Origin: CAZDBA01 sp965224765
Lineage (GTDB): Bacteria; Planctomycetota; Planctomycetia; Pirellulales; Pirellulaceae
Direction: 5' to 3'
Assembly (NCBI GenBank): GCA_965224765.1
Contig: CBDDAC010000024.1
Coordinates: 62,001 to 126,000 of the forward strand
DNA: 64,000 nucleotides
Part shown: piece after piece, positions 44,194 to 54,190 of the stretch
Numbering within the stretch: the first letter of the stretch is position 1
Layout of the letters: every line of letters begins with the position of its first letter
Position numbers and translations under genes: made by a program
Notes under the pieces: model-generated
What the model was told of the DNA's origin: nothing
Seen by the model: only the letters and a program-made list of their open reading frames with translations
The model's database searches: none

Positions 44194-44580
44194 ATGTTAA
44201 GAACCTTCCTCCGCTCCAAAATTCATCGTGCGCGTGTCACCCAAGCCGACCTGAACTACGAGGGAAGTATCACAGTCGACACTGATCTTCTGGAAGCTGC
44301 CGAGATCGTACCTTTTGAGAAAATCGACATTTACAATGTCAGCAACGGAAACCGTTTGGCAACCTACGTCATTCCTGGTTTAAAGGGCTCTGGAAAGATC
44401 TGCATTAATGGCGCCGCTGCGCGGCTTGTAAAGCCTGATGACATTGTGATCCTTTGCTGCTACGGATTGTTTACCGTCGAAGATATCGCAAATCACAGCT
44501 CAAAAATCGTTTTGGTCGATAACGACAACAAGATCACTCGGGTTGCCGAAAAATCTTCAGTCAACATTAAACAACACTAG
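44194..44580 (+). CDS. panD: Aspartate 1-decarboxylase
   Basis: Makes beta-alanine from L-aspartate for pantothenate/CoA synthesis. The 128-residue product starts MLRTFLRSKIHRARVTQADL and has the self-cleavage site Gly24-Ser25 in YEGSITVD, exactly where the pyruvoyl cofactor forms in the family. It also has Lys9, YNVSNGNRLATYVI, and the INGAAARLVKPDDIVIL block. The ATG at 44194 fits the family length; the open 73-codon extension upstream does not belong to known PanD. The end overlaps the possible upstream extension of the M24 peptidase gene by 38 bp. Confidence 0.95.
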   Translation: MLRTFLRSKIHRARVTQADLNYEGSITVDTDLLEAAEIVPFEKIDIYNVSNGNRLATYVIPGLKGSGKICINGAAARLVKPDDIVILCCYGLFTVEDIANHSSKIVLVDNDNKITRVAEKSSVNIKQH

Positions 44581-44617
44581 TGCCATACGAAGGCAACCCA
44601 ACCAGACAGAGACTCCA

Positions 44618-45718
44618 TTGGCTGACCATCACGCAAAACGACTGAAAAAACTGCAGAGTAAGATCCGCAAATCGGGTGCAGCTTCCATGCTGATCACCAA
44701 TGAACACAACATTACGTATCTGACTGGATTTACTGGGGACTCAAGTTACCTGGTCGTGGCCCCCAAGTCGGCAACTCTTTTGAGTGACACCCGCTATGTG
44801 ACTCAACTAAAGGAAGAATGCCCCGATTTGGAGATCCGCATTCGGAACTCAAGCTCGACTCCGCTTGAGTTGCTGGCGGACTATGTCACTAAATCCAAGT
44901 TCTCCGAAATTGCGATCGAGTCAGATTCAATTTCAAAATCTCTTTTTGATCAGCTGGAATCCGCGCTTAAGGCCTGTGAACTGGTCCCGACTCGTGGTTG
45001 GGTGGAGGGATTTCGAGCGATCAAGGACAAGATCGAAATCAAATCGATTCGGAAGTCCATTGCCATCAACCAACGGGCATTCGAGGTAATTCGGGCTCAA
45101 TTGCGGGGCAATCAAACGGAGCGCGAAATCGCTCACAATATTGAACATCAGATTCGAGCATTTGGTGGAGCCCGTTGTGCGTTTGATCCGATCGTAGGTG
45201 TGGGCGCCCGTGCGGCTTTGCCACACGGTGTTCCGACTAACGTCAAAATCATGGAAAGCTTTATGGTTTTGATCGATTGGGGGGCACAGGTGGACCTTTA
45301 CGCCAGTGACTTGACGCGTGTTCTGGTCACCGGTAGGATTCAGCCGAAATTTCGGAAAGTCTACGAGACGGTCCTCAAAGCCCAACAAGCCGCGATCAAA
45401 CTGATCAAGCCCCAGGTGAGCCTCAATGAGGTGGACCGTGCGGCAAGAAAAGTAATTGAAAATGCGGGATTTGGAAAGTATTTTGGGCATGGGCTTGGTC
45501 ACGGATTTGGACTACAAATCCATGAATCGCCTTTCATTTCGCCGGTCAGTGACGGAGTTTTGGAAGCGGGCATGGTCGTTACGGTTGAGCCTGGAGTCTA
45601 CATTCCTGACTGGGCCGGTGTGAGAATTGAAGACGATGTTTTAGTAACAAAAGACGGTCACGAAGTTCTCAGTACGTTACCTAAACAATTGGACGAATGT
45701 GTCGTCGATTTAATTTGA
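44618..45718 (+). CDS. M24-family Xaa-Pro peptidase
   Basis: Metallo-aminopeptidase of the PepP/PepQ branch, cleaving Xaa-Pro bonds in the cytosol. The creatinase N-terminal domain covers about residues 1-130 (NITYLTGFTGDSSYLVV, LLSDTRYVTQL). The pita-bread catalytic domain follows with the metal ligands DWGAQVDLYASDLTR (two Asp), GHGLGHGFGLQIHE (His), TVEPGVY (Glu) and GVRIEDDVLV (Glu). The start is unclear: the TTG at 44618 gives 366 residues, near the family length, and is preferred over a TTG at 44543 inside panD. In many bacteria this peptidase precedes the accB-accC pair, as it does here. Confidence 0.9.
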   Translation: MADHHAKRLKKLQSKIRKSGAASMLITNEHNITYLTGFTGDSSYLVVAPKSATLLSDTRYVTQLKEECPDLEIRIRNSSSTPLELLADYVTKSKFSEIAIESDSISKSLFDQLESALKACELVPTRGWVEGFRAIKDKIEIKSIRKSIAINQRAFEVIRAQLRGNQTEREIAHNIEHQIRAFGGARCAFDPIVGVGARAALPHGVPTNVKIMESFMVLIDWGAQVDLYASDLTRVLVTGRIQPKFRKVYETVLKAQQAAIKLIKPQVSLNEVDRAARKVIENAGFGKYFGHGLGHGFGLQIHESPFISPVSDGVLEAGMVVTVEPGVYIPDWAGVRIEDDVLVTKDGHEVLSTLPKQLDECVVDLI

Positions 45719-45771
45719 CGATCTGAAAAATAACCCAAAAAGAGTGCGGACCCTTCGGTCCAGTTAAGATA

Positions 45772-46266
45772 ATGACAACTGAAGAAAACCAACCAGAAGT
45801 TTTCGACGTCGATCGAATTCGCGAATTGATCGAGTTGATGAAAGAACATGAGCTTTCTGAAATAGATCTCAAACAAGTGGATCGCCGAATTCGTTTGAAA
45901 CGTGGACCAGACCAACCAACCGTTGTTGGCTATCCAGCGATGGGCGCACTTCCTGCCGCGGCCCCGGCCCCTGTTGCGGGCACCGGTGCTGCCGAGCCAG
46001 TAGCGATTGCCGAAGACGATTCGAACGCGACCTACATAACCAGCCCCATGGTCGGTTCTTTTTATGCTCGTCCGAAACCTGGCGCTGAAGTCTTTGTCAA
46101 AGTCGGTGACATGGTCGAACCGGACACCGTCGTTTGTATCGTCGAAGCGATGAAAACTTTCAATGAACTGCCAGCGGGCATTTCTGGAAAGATCGCTGCC
46201 GTTTTGGTCAAAGATGAAGACCCCGTTGATGTGAACAAGCGATTGTTCAAGGTCGTACCTGCGTAG
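45772..46266 (+). CDS. accB: Biotin carboxyl carrier protein of acetyl-CoA carboxylase
   Basis: Carries biotin, and then CO2, between the carboxylase subunits in fatty-acid synthesis. The 164-residue product has an N-terminal acidic helical part (IRELIELMKEHELSEIDLKQ), a Pro/Ala linker (about 60-85) and the biotinyl domain. The biotin Lys is Lys128 in VEAMKTFNE; most family members have EAMKMMNE or EAMKLMNE, so the TF after the Lys is a mild variant. A small hairpin (GGACC CTTC GGTCC at 45748-45761) lies just before the ATG and may include the ribosome-binding site. accC follows after 114 bp. Confidence 0.94.
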   Translation: MTTEENQPEVFDVDRIRELIELMKEHELSEIDLKQVDRRIRLKRGPDQPTVVGYPAMGALPAAAPAPVAGTGAAEPVAIAEDDSNATYITSPMVGSFYARPKPGAEVFVKVGDMVEPDTVVCIVEAMKTFNELPAGISGKIAAVLVKDEDPVDVNKRLFKVVPA

Positions 46267-46380
46267 TAAAACCGGTGAACCATGTTGGACGGCGGGCTCA
46301 GGGTCCGCCCAACTCACGGAAGGCCAACTTGAAAATCCGGCTTCTTCCATCCCTACCAATCCAAATACTGCCGTAGTCTT

Positions 46381-47718
46381 ATGTATAACCGCATCTTGAT
46401 CGCGAACCGAGGCGAAATCTGTCTCCGAATCATTCGCGCGTGCAAAGAACTGAGTATCGAAACCGTGGCCATTTTCAGTGAAGGCGACCGGGGAAGTGCC
46501 TATCTCGATCTGGCAGATGAAGCCTATTGCGTGGGTGGAATCAAATCAGCCGATAGTTACCTGAAAATTCGCGAAATCATCGCCGCGGCCGAAGTGGGGA
46601 ATGTTGATGCAGTTCACCCAGGATATGGATTCCTATCGGAGAATGCCCATTTCAATGAAGTCTGCAGAGACAGCAACATCGATTTTATCGGGCCTTCACC
46701 AGAAGCCATGCAGTCGTTGGGCGATAAAAACACCGCTCGTGGAATCGCTCGAAAGGCAAAGGTTCCCGTGGTGCCAGGAAGTGACGGGTTAATTGATGAC
46801 CCAGCACATGCACTGAAAGTCGCTCACGAAATCGGATTCCCCGTTTTGATCAAAGCCACTGCAGGCGGCGGCGGAAAAGGAATGCGTGTAGCAGCTAACG
46901 ATCTTGCATTGCGACCGGCACTTGATGCAGCGATGAACGAGGCACAAGCTTCTTTCGGTAACCCTGCCGTCTATCTCGAAAAGTACGTCGAGAACCCACG
47001 TCATGTCGAAGTCCAGGTATTGGCCGACCAACATGGAAACGTCGTGCACCTATGGGAGCGAGACTGCTCGACACAACGACGACATCAAAAACTTATCGAA
47101 GAAAGTCCCGCCCCTAAACTTCCGCAAAAAGTCCGCAAAGCGATTTGCGATGCGGCAGTTCGGATGATCAAGAATGCCAACTACGAAAACGCCGGCACCG
47201 TTGAGTTTATCGTCGACAAAGATCACAACTTTTACTTCATCGAAGTGAATGCCCGGATCCAGGTAGAGCATCCGGTATCAGAAATGGTGACCGGAATTGA
47301 TCTGATTCAGCAACAAATCCGAATCGCTTCGGGTGAAAAACTGCAGTTCAGCCAAAAAGACATTCCCTGCAACGGACATTCGATCGAGTGCCGAATCAAC
47401 GCAGAAGACGCTGAAAACAATTTCCGTCCGTGTCCGGGCTTGATTGAAGAAATTCATTTGCCAGGTGGACTGGGCGTTCGATTCGACACTCACGTTCACG
47501 CGGGATACAAAGTTCCACCATTTTATGATTCCATGATCGGAAAACTGATTGTGCATCAACCGACTCGTGAGATGGCCATCAAATGTATGATTCGCGCGCT
47601 TCGTGAACTACGCATCAAAGGCATCAAAACGACAGCCGAATTCCAGGCCAAAGTTCTACAGCACGCCGATTTCGCGGACTTCAAAATCGACACCAAATGG
47701 GTCGAACGAACCTGGTAA
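46381..47718 (+). CDS. accC: Biotin carboxylase of acetyl-CoA carboxylase
   Basis: ATP-dependent carboxylation of biotin on AccB. The 445-residue product is complete: the N-terminal ILIANRGEICLRIIRACKEL, the ATP-grasp Gly-rich loop KATAGGGGKGMRV at about 159, HVEVQVLADQHG, ERDCSTQRRHQKLIEESPAP, and the catalytic ERDCS/EVNARIQVEHPVSE block with the C-terminal GGLGVRFDTHVHAGY. Length matches the family. A hairpin (GGCGG ... CCGCC) sits in the 114-bp gap after accB. Together with accB it forms the biotin half of acetyl-CoA carboxylase; the carboxyltransferase genes are not in the window. Confidence 0.97.
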   Translation: MYNRILIANRGEICLRIIRACKELSIETVAIFSEGDRGSAYLDLADEAYCVGGIKSADSYLKIREIIAAAEVGNVDAVHPGYGFLSENAHFNEVCRDSNIDFIGPSPEAMQSLGDKNTARGIARKAKVPVVPGSDGLIDDPAHALKVAHEIGFPVLIKATAGGGGKGMRVAANDLALRPALDAAMNEAQASFGNPAVYLEKYVENPRHVEVQVLADQHGNVVHLWERDCSTQRRHQKLIEESPAPKLPQKVRKAICDAAVRMIKNANYENAGTVEFIVDKDHNFYFIEVNARIQVEHPVSEMVTGIDLIQQQIRIASGEKLQFSQKDIPCNGHSIECRINAEDAENNFRPCPGLIEEIHLPGGLGVRFDTHVHAGYKVPPFYDSMIGKLIVHQPTREMAIKCMIRALRELRIKGIKTTAEFQAKVLQHADFADFKIDTKWVERTW

Positions 47719-47986
47719 CCACTCAGTCAAAACTATGACTGAACATGTTTACTGGACTCGAGGTCCTCTACGCGCCTCCCAAGTCAAGTTCTATGGTCGA
47801 GGAAAACGATCGCTCGGCATCGATTCAAGCAAGCACTTCTAAGGGTCCTGCGGTCCCCCAACACCAGATCTAGGGCTCCTAATTCGGGTCTATTTCTTGA
47901 AGCTCATTTTGCCTTGGCGAGCGTGATTGTCCTTCCTACAATCACCGACGCAGTTGAGTAAATCCCACCAACCAAAGGCAATTTCA

Positions 47987-49297
47987 GTGGCAAATACTTT
48001 ATCTCCCCCACCTCAACCCGCTCGTCATTTTGAACGGGTTGCCATTCTGTTTGCCGGTGGGCCGGCCCCGGCGGCGAACGCGGTCATCTCAGCTGCCGCT
48101 GCTTCATTTTTGCGAGCAGGAATTGAGGTTGTCGGAATCAAACATGGATACTCGAGTCTCATTGAGTTCTCAACCGACAAGCCATTGGTTGAAGGAAAAG
48201 ACTATGTGGAACTGTGCCACAAGTTCCTGGCGCGATCTCGCAATAAACAGGGGATCCTGATTGGGACGGCACGATCAAATCCTGGCAAACACATTAATTC
48301 CCCTGCCGATTTCGACGACCAGGAAAAGTGCCAACCACTGAAAAACGTTTACGATGGATTGCGATCAATCAACTGCGATGCGCTGATCTCGATCGGCGGT
48401 GATGACACGTTAAAAACCGCCAACAAATTCAAGGTCTACCAGGAACGAAAGCCCGAACTGTGTGACAAATCGATTCCCATCGTTCATCTTCCCAAGACCA
48501 TTGATAACGACTATCACGGAATTGACTTTACGTTCGGATTCTTCACCGCCGTAGAGTTTCTGGGTTGCGAGATTCGCAACTTGATTTTCGATGCCGAAGT
48601 CACTCGCACGTACTTTATCGCCGAAACGATGGGTCGCAGTGCTGGCTGGCTCTCTTATGGTGCCGCCATTGCAGGTGAAGCAAGCTTGGTAATTAGCGTC
48701 GAGGACATTGACGGAGATTATCGAATTGAAGAAACACGAAAAGATGAATCCGGCAATGAAGTGACGCGCCCCATTATGGATATCGATCGCGTAGTTAACC
48801 GAATCGTTAAAACCATGATCGCACGCGAAGACGAGGGCAAGGAATTTGGTGTCGTCGTTCTCGCTGAAGGCCTCGCCGAATACCTTCCCAACCAATACGT
48901 GCAGGGGGTTAAACGAGACGACCACGGTCACATCTCCATCTCATCCATTCGCCTTTACGAGATCTTTTCCAATCTCGTTGCCGCCACTTACCAAAAGCAA
49001 ACAGGCAAAGAACGAAAAATCAAAGGCGTTCAACTTGGCTATGAATCCCGTTGCGCCAAACCTCATGCGTTTGATGTCATGCTGGGAAGCCAGCTGGGCG
49101 TTGGCGCGTTTCGCGCATTGGCAGAGGAACGTCTAAACGGTGTAATGGTTTCCGTTTCGGGACAATTGGACCTGCATTACGAACCGTTTGAAAACCTGGT
49201 CGATCCGGAAACACTGGTTACGGTCGTCCGATACATCAAATCGGGAAGTGACTTCCATCGCCTGGCCAGATTTCTTGAAATCCACGTCAACGATTAG
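47987..49297 (+). CDS. Pyrophosphate-dependent 6-phosphofructokinase
   Basis: Phosphorylates fructose 6-phosphate reversibly with PPi in glycolysis/gluconeogenesis. The 436-residue product has LFAGGPAPAANAVI at the N-terminus, LISIGGDDTLKTA (the second Asp of GGDD marks PPi rather than ATP users), and the PKTIDND catalytic loop. AETMGRSAGWLSYGAAIAGEA follows, then the GVQLGYESRCAKPHAFDVMLGSQLG segment. The GTG at 47987 is preferred to a TTG at 47927 because AAAGGC lies upstream and it starts near the conserved core. PPi-PFKs are common in planctomycetes. It is convergent with the Gfo/Idh gene. Confidence 0.93.
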   Translation: MANTLSPPPQPARHFERVAILFAGGPAPAANAVISAAAASFLRAGIEVVGIKHGYSSLIEFSTDKPLVEGKDYVELCHKFLARSRNKQGILIGTARSNPGKHINSPADFDDQEKCQPLKNVYDGLRSINCDALISIGGDDTLKTANKFKVYQERKPELCDKSIPIVHLPKTIDNDYHGIDFTFGFFTAVEFLGCEIRNLIFDAEVTRTYFIAETMGRSAGWLSYGAAIAGEASLVISVEDIDGDYRIEETRKDESGNEVTRPIMDIDRVVNRIVKTMIAREDEGKEFGVVVLAEGLAEYLPNQYVQGVKRDDHGHISISSIRLYEIFSNLVAATYQKQTGKERKIKGVQLGYESRCAKPHAFDVMLGSQLGVGAFRALAEERLNGVMVSVSGQLDLHYEPFENLVDPETLVTVVRYIKSGSDFHRLARFLEIHVND

Positions 49298-49354
49298 CCA
49301 CGAATACCAACGGGGGGCCGGTCTCTATTCGCCAGCCCTTGAATCGAACGGGAC

Positions 49355-50681
49355 TTAAAGCCCCTCGACTCCGAACCCGTCTCGATACGATCTTCGCAAT
49401 AGCGAGTTGGCATCTTCAATGTTAGTTACCCTAAGATTCTCGGCATCCCACATCAATTTTTCGTCAGGGAATCGATTTGCGACGACCCCCAACAACAGCG
49501 CCTCGGTCAACGGGCCGCCAAAACTAAAACTGGCACTCGTCGTTCCATTTCCGGCACAGGCATCCACCCATTCGTGGTAATGATCATTGTTTTTCACATC
49601 GGGCCGATCGTAATCAGCAAACTTCTTTTCCGGGAACAATACGGCTTCGCCAATGTGCGGTAAAAGCATTTGCCCCCCTTCGCCGATAAACAGTGAACCC
49701 TGTCCAGGCAAGCGGGTCCCCTCTGGTAGACCAACCTCCGTCGGCTTGGGAGGCGCGAAAGCACCGTCGTACCATTTCCACACCATGGTCTCCGTTGTGT
49801 ATTTTGTTCCTGGAAACTCGTATTCAACGAGGTTCTTTTCCGGATGACCGATATTGTTGGGCTTTCGACAGGTAGTTTTCACCCAATTGGGCGCAGTCAA
49901 TTCAAGTGCACAATAAGGAGTATCGAAGATATGCACTCCCATGTCGCCAAGTGTTCCGGTGCCAAACTCAACGGTCTTTCGCCATTGCCCTGGATGATAG
50001 ACTTTCGGCACAAACGGGCGCTCCGCAGCTGGGCCCAACCACAGATTCCAATCCAGATGATCTGGAGCTTCGGACCCCATGGCGAATTCTCCGCCATCAT
50101 AGCCCCCAATTCTTGTTCGACCAGGCATGTACCTGACTGACCTTTCCGATCACCCCCTCCTGAATCATTCGAACTGCACGGCGATAGACTGCAAGCGAAT
50201 GAATCTGAATTCCCATTTGCGTTGCCAACTCCTTTCTCTCCGCAGCCAATCGCAATTGGCGAGACTCAAAGATCTCGTGAGTCAGCGGTTTCTGGCAATA
50301 AACAGGCTTGCTCGCGTTCAACGCCGTCATCACAGCAGTCGCATGCGTATGATCTGGAGTGGAGACAACCACTCCGTCAACTTGATCGCCTAATTCAGAA
50401 ATCATTTCTCGAAAGTCGGCATAGGCTTTGGCATTGGGAAACATCTTTTGTGCTACGGCCAAATTCCCGGAGTCGACATCACATATCGCAGCAATTTCTA
50501 CGTTGGCATGGGAAGCAATCGAACCCAGGTCTGATTTGCCCATCCCGCCAACACCAACATGGGCCGTACGAAATTTCTCCATTGGCGATGCAGCAAACGA
50601 GGGGCGACATAGCATGCTTGCCGCCGCAACGGCACCGGAAGTAGCGAGAAAGTTCCTACGTGTATTTTTCTGGGTCATCAA
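49355..50681 (-). pseudogene. Gfo/Idh/MocA-family oxidoreductase, frameshifted
   Basis: NAD(P)-dependent sugar-type oxidoreductase exported by Tat: twin-arginine signal TRRNFLATSGAVAAASM, then the Rossmann start FRTAHVGVGGMGKSDLG and the QKPLTHEIFESRQL block. The first frame (50681-50097) stops right after AWSNKNWGL. The remaining 250 residues (YDGGEFAMGSEAPDHLDWNLWLGP, GTLGDMGVHIFDTPY) are in the next frame, 50128-49355. Removing one G from the run of five (plus-strand C at 50103-50107) restores NWG-YDGG and a normal 440-residue family member. The indel sits in a homopolymer, so a sequencing error is as likely as a real mutation. Confidence 0.85.
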
Positions 50682-50882
50682 TGAGCCTTGAATGAACAGA
50701 TGCAGATTTTTTCAGACAAGTTAAATTCTAGCCCAATCGACAAACGGATGGAAACAACTCTGGAAAAGCGTTGTGAACTTCGCAGTTTCCGCTCAAGGGG
50801 CATCCAGCCATGTAAAATAATTTCAAAGTTCTTTTGAGGAATTGCCTGCCATCCCCGTCTAAATGGCAACCAAGGCGAAGTA

Positions 50883-51404
50883 ATGCAAACCACGAACAAT
50901 GAATTGATTGCGGCGATAACCGGTGGCGAAATCCATCGCTATGGGGAAATTGTGCAGCAATTCGATCACCGCGTTCGGGCCAGTATCGCTTCCCGCGTTT
51001 CCGATCCGGCAACAATAGATGATCTGGCTCAGGAGGCGTTTTACAAAGCGTTCAAGAACCTTGATCGGCTTGAAGATTCCAACCGGCTCGGCGCGTGGCT
51101 TGTTTCGATCGCAAGAAATTGTGTGAACGACCACTTCCGAAAACCGCAAACGCAAATGGGAAATCTGTCAAGCATCGAGACTTCGGCAGCCCCCGAATTT
51201 GCGGCCGCAACATGGGTCTGGGATGAAGTTGAGAAACTATCGATCGCTCATGTAACGGTCCTCCGATTTCGATACCAACTTTCACTAACCTATGACGAAA
51301 TCGCGGAACGACTTGGCGTATCGCAGTCAACGGTTCGAGGACGAATTTTCGAAGCACGCAAAGCGCTGAAAAAGCGACTCAAAGATAAAGGACTTTTCCC
51401 ATGA
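50883..51404 (+). CDS. ECF-type RNA polymerase sigma factor
   Basis: An extracytoplasmic-function sigma factor of 173 residues. Region 2 (about residues 20-85) has DDLAQEAFYKAFKNLDRLEDSNRLGAWL (cut) with the -10 binding helix. Region 4 (about 115-165) ends in the helix-turn-helix LTYDEIAERLGVSQSTVRGRIFEARKAL (cut). Regions 3 and 1.1 are absent, as expected. AAGGCGAAGT before the ATG at 50883 is a usable ribosome-binding site. The stop overlaps the next gene's ATG by 4 bp, so sigma and anti-sigma-like protein are translationally coupled, and the sigma factor probably drives its own operon. No promoter motif could be identified. Confidence 0.94.
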   Translation: MQTTNNELIAAITGGEIHRYGEIVQQFDHRVRASIASRVSDPATIDDLAQEAFYKAFKNLDRLEDSNRLGAWLVSIARNCVNDHFRKPQTQMGNLSSIETSAAPEFAAATWVWDEVEKLSIAHVTVLRFRYQLSLTYDEIAERLGVSQSTVRGRIFEARKALKKRLKDKGLFP

Positions 51405-54139
51405 AAACAAAAATCAACTGCCAACAGGTCGAGAAATTGATTCTGTCGGCAGAAGGTAACCTGGATTCCATACGGCTTCCCGCCCAGGAACGAATCGCAC
51501 TGGACGCACATTTAAAATGCTGCTCCCAGTGCCAACTTCTCGCTGAAGAGGAACACAAATTAACAGAGCTTCTCACTTGCGAAAGGAAGCAGTCACTTAC
51601 ACAGCCGGCTCGAATTTCTGCAAATCGAAAATCAAACTGGGGGACAAGTTTACTGGCCCTTTCCGCTGCAATCATGTTGATGACCACGGGCGCATTGGCG
51701 ATGAACTGGTGGAACCAGTCTCGATCAGTCGACGATCCAAACATTGGCTCTGCCTCTCTGGGATCAATGATATCCCGGCCAGCCTTCACTGACGTTAGTT
51801 TTGCGCCCCACTCCCGGTCACTCGCGAGCTCCAACCATATCGAGCTACCCGCTGGTTCGGCAGCCACACTTGAACTCAATCGGGCTGGAACCATCCAGGC
51901 AATGGGACCCGCCGTTTTTGAAGTCGACCGAATCGATGCGACCTGGAAGCTGACTTGGCTAAGTGGACAACTGAAAGTGGTCGTCGATTCCGGAGCTGCA
52001 ATTCAACTTGCCTGCGAAAGCGGCGTTTCAGAACTGACGGCGGGTGTCCACTTGATCAATTTTGGCACTCAGGAATTTGTCCAGACTGCGGAACCAACTC
52101 TCTCCGCTCAAGATCAGGACAATGACCAAGAGGACTTGGCAGAAAAATTGGAACGTGGCCTTAGTGTTTTCAGTGCAGATGCCAACGCCAGTCAAGACGA
52201 GCAACGCGAAGCAGCCAAGGTTCTGTACGAAGTCTTTAACGATCCCGAAGCAACTCATACGCAAAAGATGTCAGCAGGCCTGTATGGCGCTGCAGCGCTG
52301 AGTAACACAGAGCAGTTTGAGAAAGTCGTCGAGGTTGGCGAAAAATGGCAACAGATTTTTGAAGGTCCGATGGACGAAACCGTTTCTGCAATGCTCGTCA
52401 AAGCTCATTTTTCATTGGGGCATGCGGCCGAAGCTCGTGAGAAAGCAATTGCGTTTATGGAAAGTTTCCCGGAGTCACCCTATCTACCCACGATTCGTGG
52501 ATTCGCTGGGCAAGACGGTCCTGGTCCCGGTCTCGCAGGGCTTTCGACGTCGGGGCGGCACGCACCTGATCAAAAACCACCCTATCTCTCCGAGGAAAAA
52601 TCAGACGAGTTCCTCGCAGAGCAAAAAGACGGATACCTGGTCGTCCAAGTCGGGCTTTCCAAGACTGATGCAGAGCACCAACGATTCGCCGCAGTCGCCT
52701 CTCGGGCGCAGAAGTTCCATCAAGCTGACATCATCGATTTTGATGGTAAGGATTTTGGAAAACTAAAAGGCGAAATTGCGAAACACAAACCGTCTAACGT
52801 TCTGTTTGTGATTCCACCACAACTGCTGGACGTCAACTTCCATCGTCAAATTTTCAAGTTCGCTCCGACTTTGGACAATGACCTTTTTGTCGACTTTGCC
52901 TGGGGTTATTTGACCGCTCGCGATGGTGCGACATTGGAACAGTTTTGGAAACGTATTGAGAACCTTCATCAAAACGGCATGGCCAACAAGAATTGGCTTG
53001 AGACAGGAGTCATTGGCGGTGAATCAAAATCTCGCGCAGTCGCTGGAGGTATCCACCGCTGGTCGGTGGACGCAGGATTTCGAGGCGACCAGTTGTACTT
53101 TGGCTGCGTTGAGAAAGATCCAAACGTTATTGAATTCATCAATAACAAAAAATCAAATTTCGAGAACGCATCGGTCATCGCGATGACTGGCAATGGCGAC
53201 CCGCAGGGGATTTGGTTGTTTGATGGAATGCGGAACATGGATAACAGCCTGCACTGGAAATTTGATCCTTCCAAAGTCGGACACGATCCAAACAACGAAA
53301 TGCTGCGTCTCAAGAGTGACTGGTTTCGCGAGCTGGAAATGCAATCTCCAATCGTTTGGAGTGGAACTTGTCATAGCGGAGCTTGCTACCGCGTATTTGT
53401 CGAAGGCGACATCGTATCCACCTTTGGCAAAAGCGATACGGCGGCTGTCTACGATTTGCCTGCGGACGAAAGCCTTTGCCTGTCACTTATCGACGGCGGG
53501 GTAGGAGCTCTTCTGGTTCCAATCGCGGCAAACCATGGCCTCGCAGTCACGATGGAAAGCCATTTTGCGGTCAAGTACGGAGCAACTTTGGGCGAAACGG
53601 TAAAGTCAACGTACAACGATGTGATTCTTCAGGCAGGTGGTGTGCCGACGCTTCTGCTAACAAAAAAAGGCGACGCTCCGAATTTCCATGGTGAGCCAGT
53701 CATGCAAAGTGGTGGTGCAAATCGAATCCTGATCGGTGATCCAGCGCTGCGACTTTTTGAGGCGACCTCAATTGCCATCGAAGATGAAACGGTCCGTTTG
53801 GACTCGGAAAAACATTCCCTGGTAGTCGAACTCAATTGGAAAAAGGGCTATCACGGGACAGCCTGGAATCTGTTTGCCGATGGTCGCGGGGGAAGTCAGC
53901 GAATGAAGACAAGAATTGAATGCACCAAGATGCTTTTACTTGTCGAAGCCGCGAAAAAAGGCAAGCTTAACGTCTCCGTAAGATTGACTGACGCAAGCGG
54001 CAAAGAAGTGCAGGCACTCGCCGATGCCGAATTCGAAACGATCGGGGGGCGATCTTTTCTTCATCTCCAAGCAAGTGCAAATGATGATTCATTTGCCCAT
54101 TCGAGCCACGATGCCATTTTTGAGCTGAATTGGGAATAA
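51401..54139 (+). CDS. Anti-sigma-like membrane protein with FecR-like and protease-like C-terminal region
   Basis: A 912-residue protein coupled to the ECF sigma gene. Cys7 and His37-x3-Cys41-x2-Cys44 form a zinc-binding anti-sigma motif. One membrane segment follows at about 80-103 (LLALSAAIMLMTTGALAM). Residues about 140-225 resemble a FecR-type beta domain (ELPAGSAATLELNRAGTIQAMGPAVFE, cut). A helical TPR-like stretch (about 260-370) is next. The last 500 residues look like a clan-CD, gingipain/C25-type fold: AMTGNGDPQGIW at about 595, IVWSGTCHSGACYRVF at about 655, and a C-terminal RILIGDPALRLFE. The first of these has Asn where a catalytic His would be expected, so activity is doubtful. 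It probably holds the sigma factor at the membrane and senses something in the periplasm. Confidence 0.8.
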   Translation: MKTKINCQQVEKLILSAEGNLDSIRLPAQERIALDAHLKCCSQCQLLAEEEHKLTELLTCERKQSLTQPARISANRKSNWGTSLLALSAAIMLMTTGALAMNWWNQSRSVDDPNIGSASLGSMISRPAFTDVSFAPHSRSLASSNHIELPAGSAATLELNRAGTIQAMGPAVFEVDRIDATWKLTWLSGQLKVVVDSGAAIQLACESGVSELTAGVHLINFGTQEFVQTAEPTLSAQDQDNDQEDLAEKLERGLSVFSADANASQDEQREAAKVLYEVFNDPEATHTQKMSAGLYGAAALSNTEQFEKVVEVGEKWQQIFEGPMDETVSAMLVKAHFSLGHAAEAREKAIAFMESFPESPYLPTIRGFAGQDGPGPGLAGLSTSGRHAPDQKPPYLSEEKSDEFLAEQKDGYLVVQVGLSKTDAEHQRFAAVASRAQKFHQADIIDFDGKDFGKLKGEIAKHKPSNVLFVIPPQLLDVNFHRQIFKFAPTLDNDLFVDFAWGYLTARDGATLEQFWKRIENLHQNGMANKNWLETGVIGGESKSRAVAGGIHRWSVDAGFRGDQLYFGCVEKDPNVIEFINNKKSNFENASVIAMTGNGDPQGIWLFDGMRNMDNSLHWKFDPSKVGHDPNNEMLRLKSDWFRELEMQSPIVWSGTCHSGACYRVFVEGDIVSTFGKSDTAAVYDLPADESLCLSLIDGGVGALLVPIAANHGLAVTMESHFAVKYGATLGETVKSTYNDVILQAGGVPTLLLTKKGDAPNFHGEPVMQSGGANRILIGDPALRLFEATSIAIEDETVRLDSEKHSLVVELNWKKGYHGTAWNLFADGRGGSQRMKTRIECTKMLLLVEAAKKGKLNVSVRLTDASGKEVQALADAEFETIGGRSFLHLQASANDDSFAHSSHDAIFELNWE

Positions 54140-54154
54140 CTGCAGTCTTTTATC

Positions 54155-54190
54155 AAGCGGGGCGACGGGATAGTCGCCCCGCTTTTTTAA
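54155..54190 (+). terminator. Intrinsic terminator of the sigma/anti-sigma operon
   Basis: AAGCGGGGCGAC at 54155-54166 pairs with GTCGCCCCGCTT at 54173-54184 around a 6-base loop and is followed by T residues. It lies 15 bp after the anti-sigma stop. Confidence 0.93.

Noticed and set aside
45658..46359. 233-codon minus-strand frame opposite accB
   Set aside because: Entirely explained as the antisense of accB and the end of the M24 peptidase gene.
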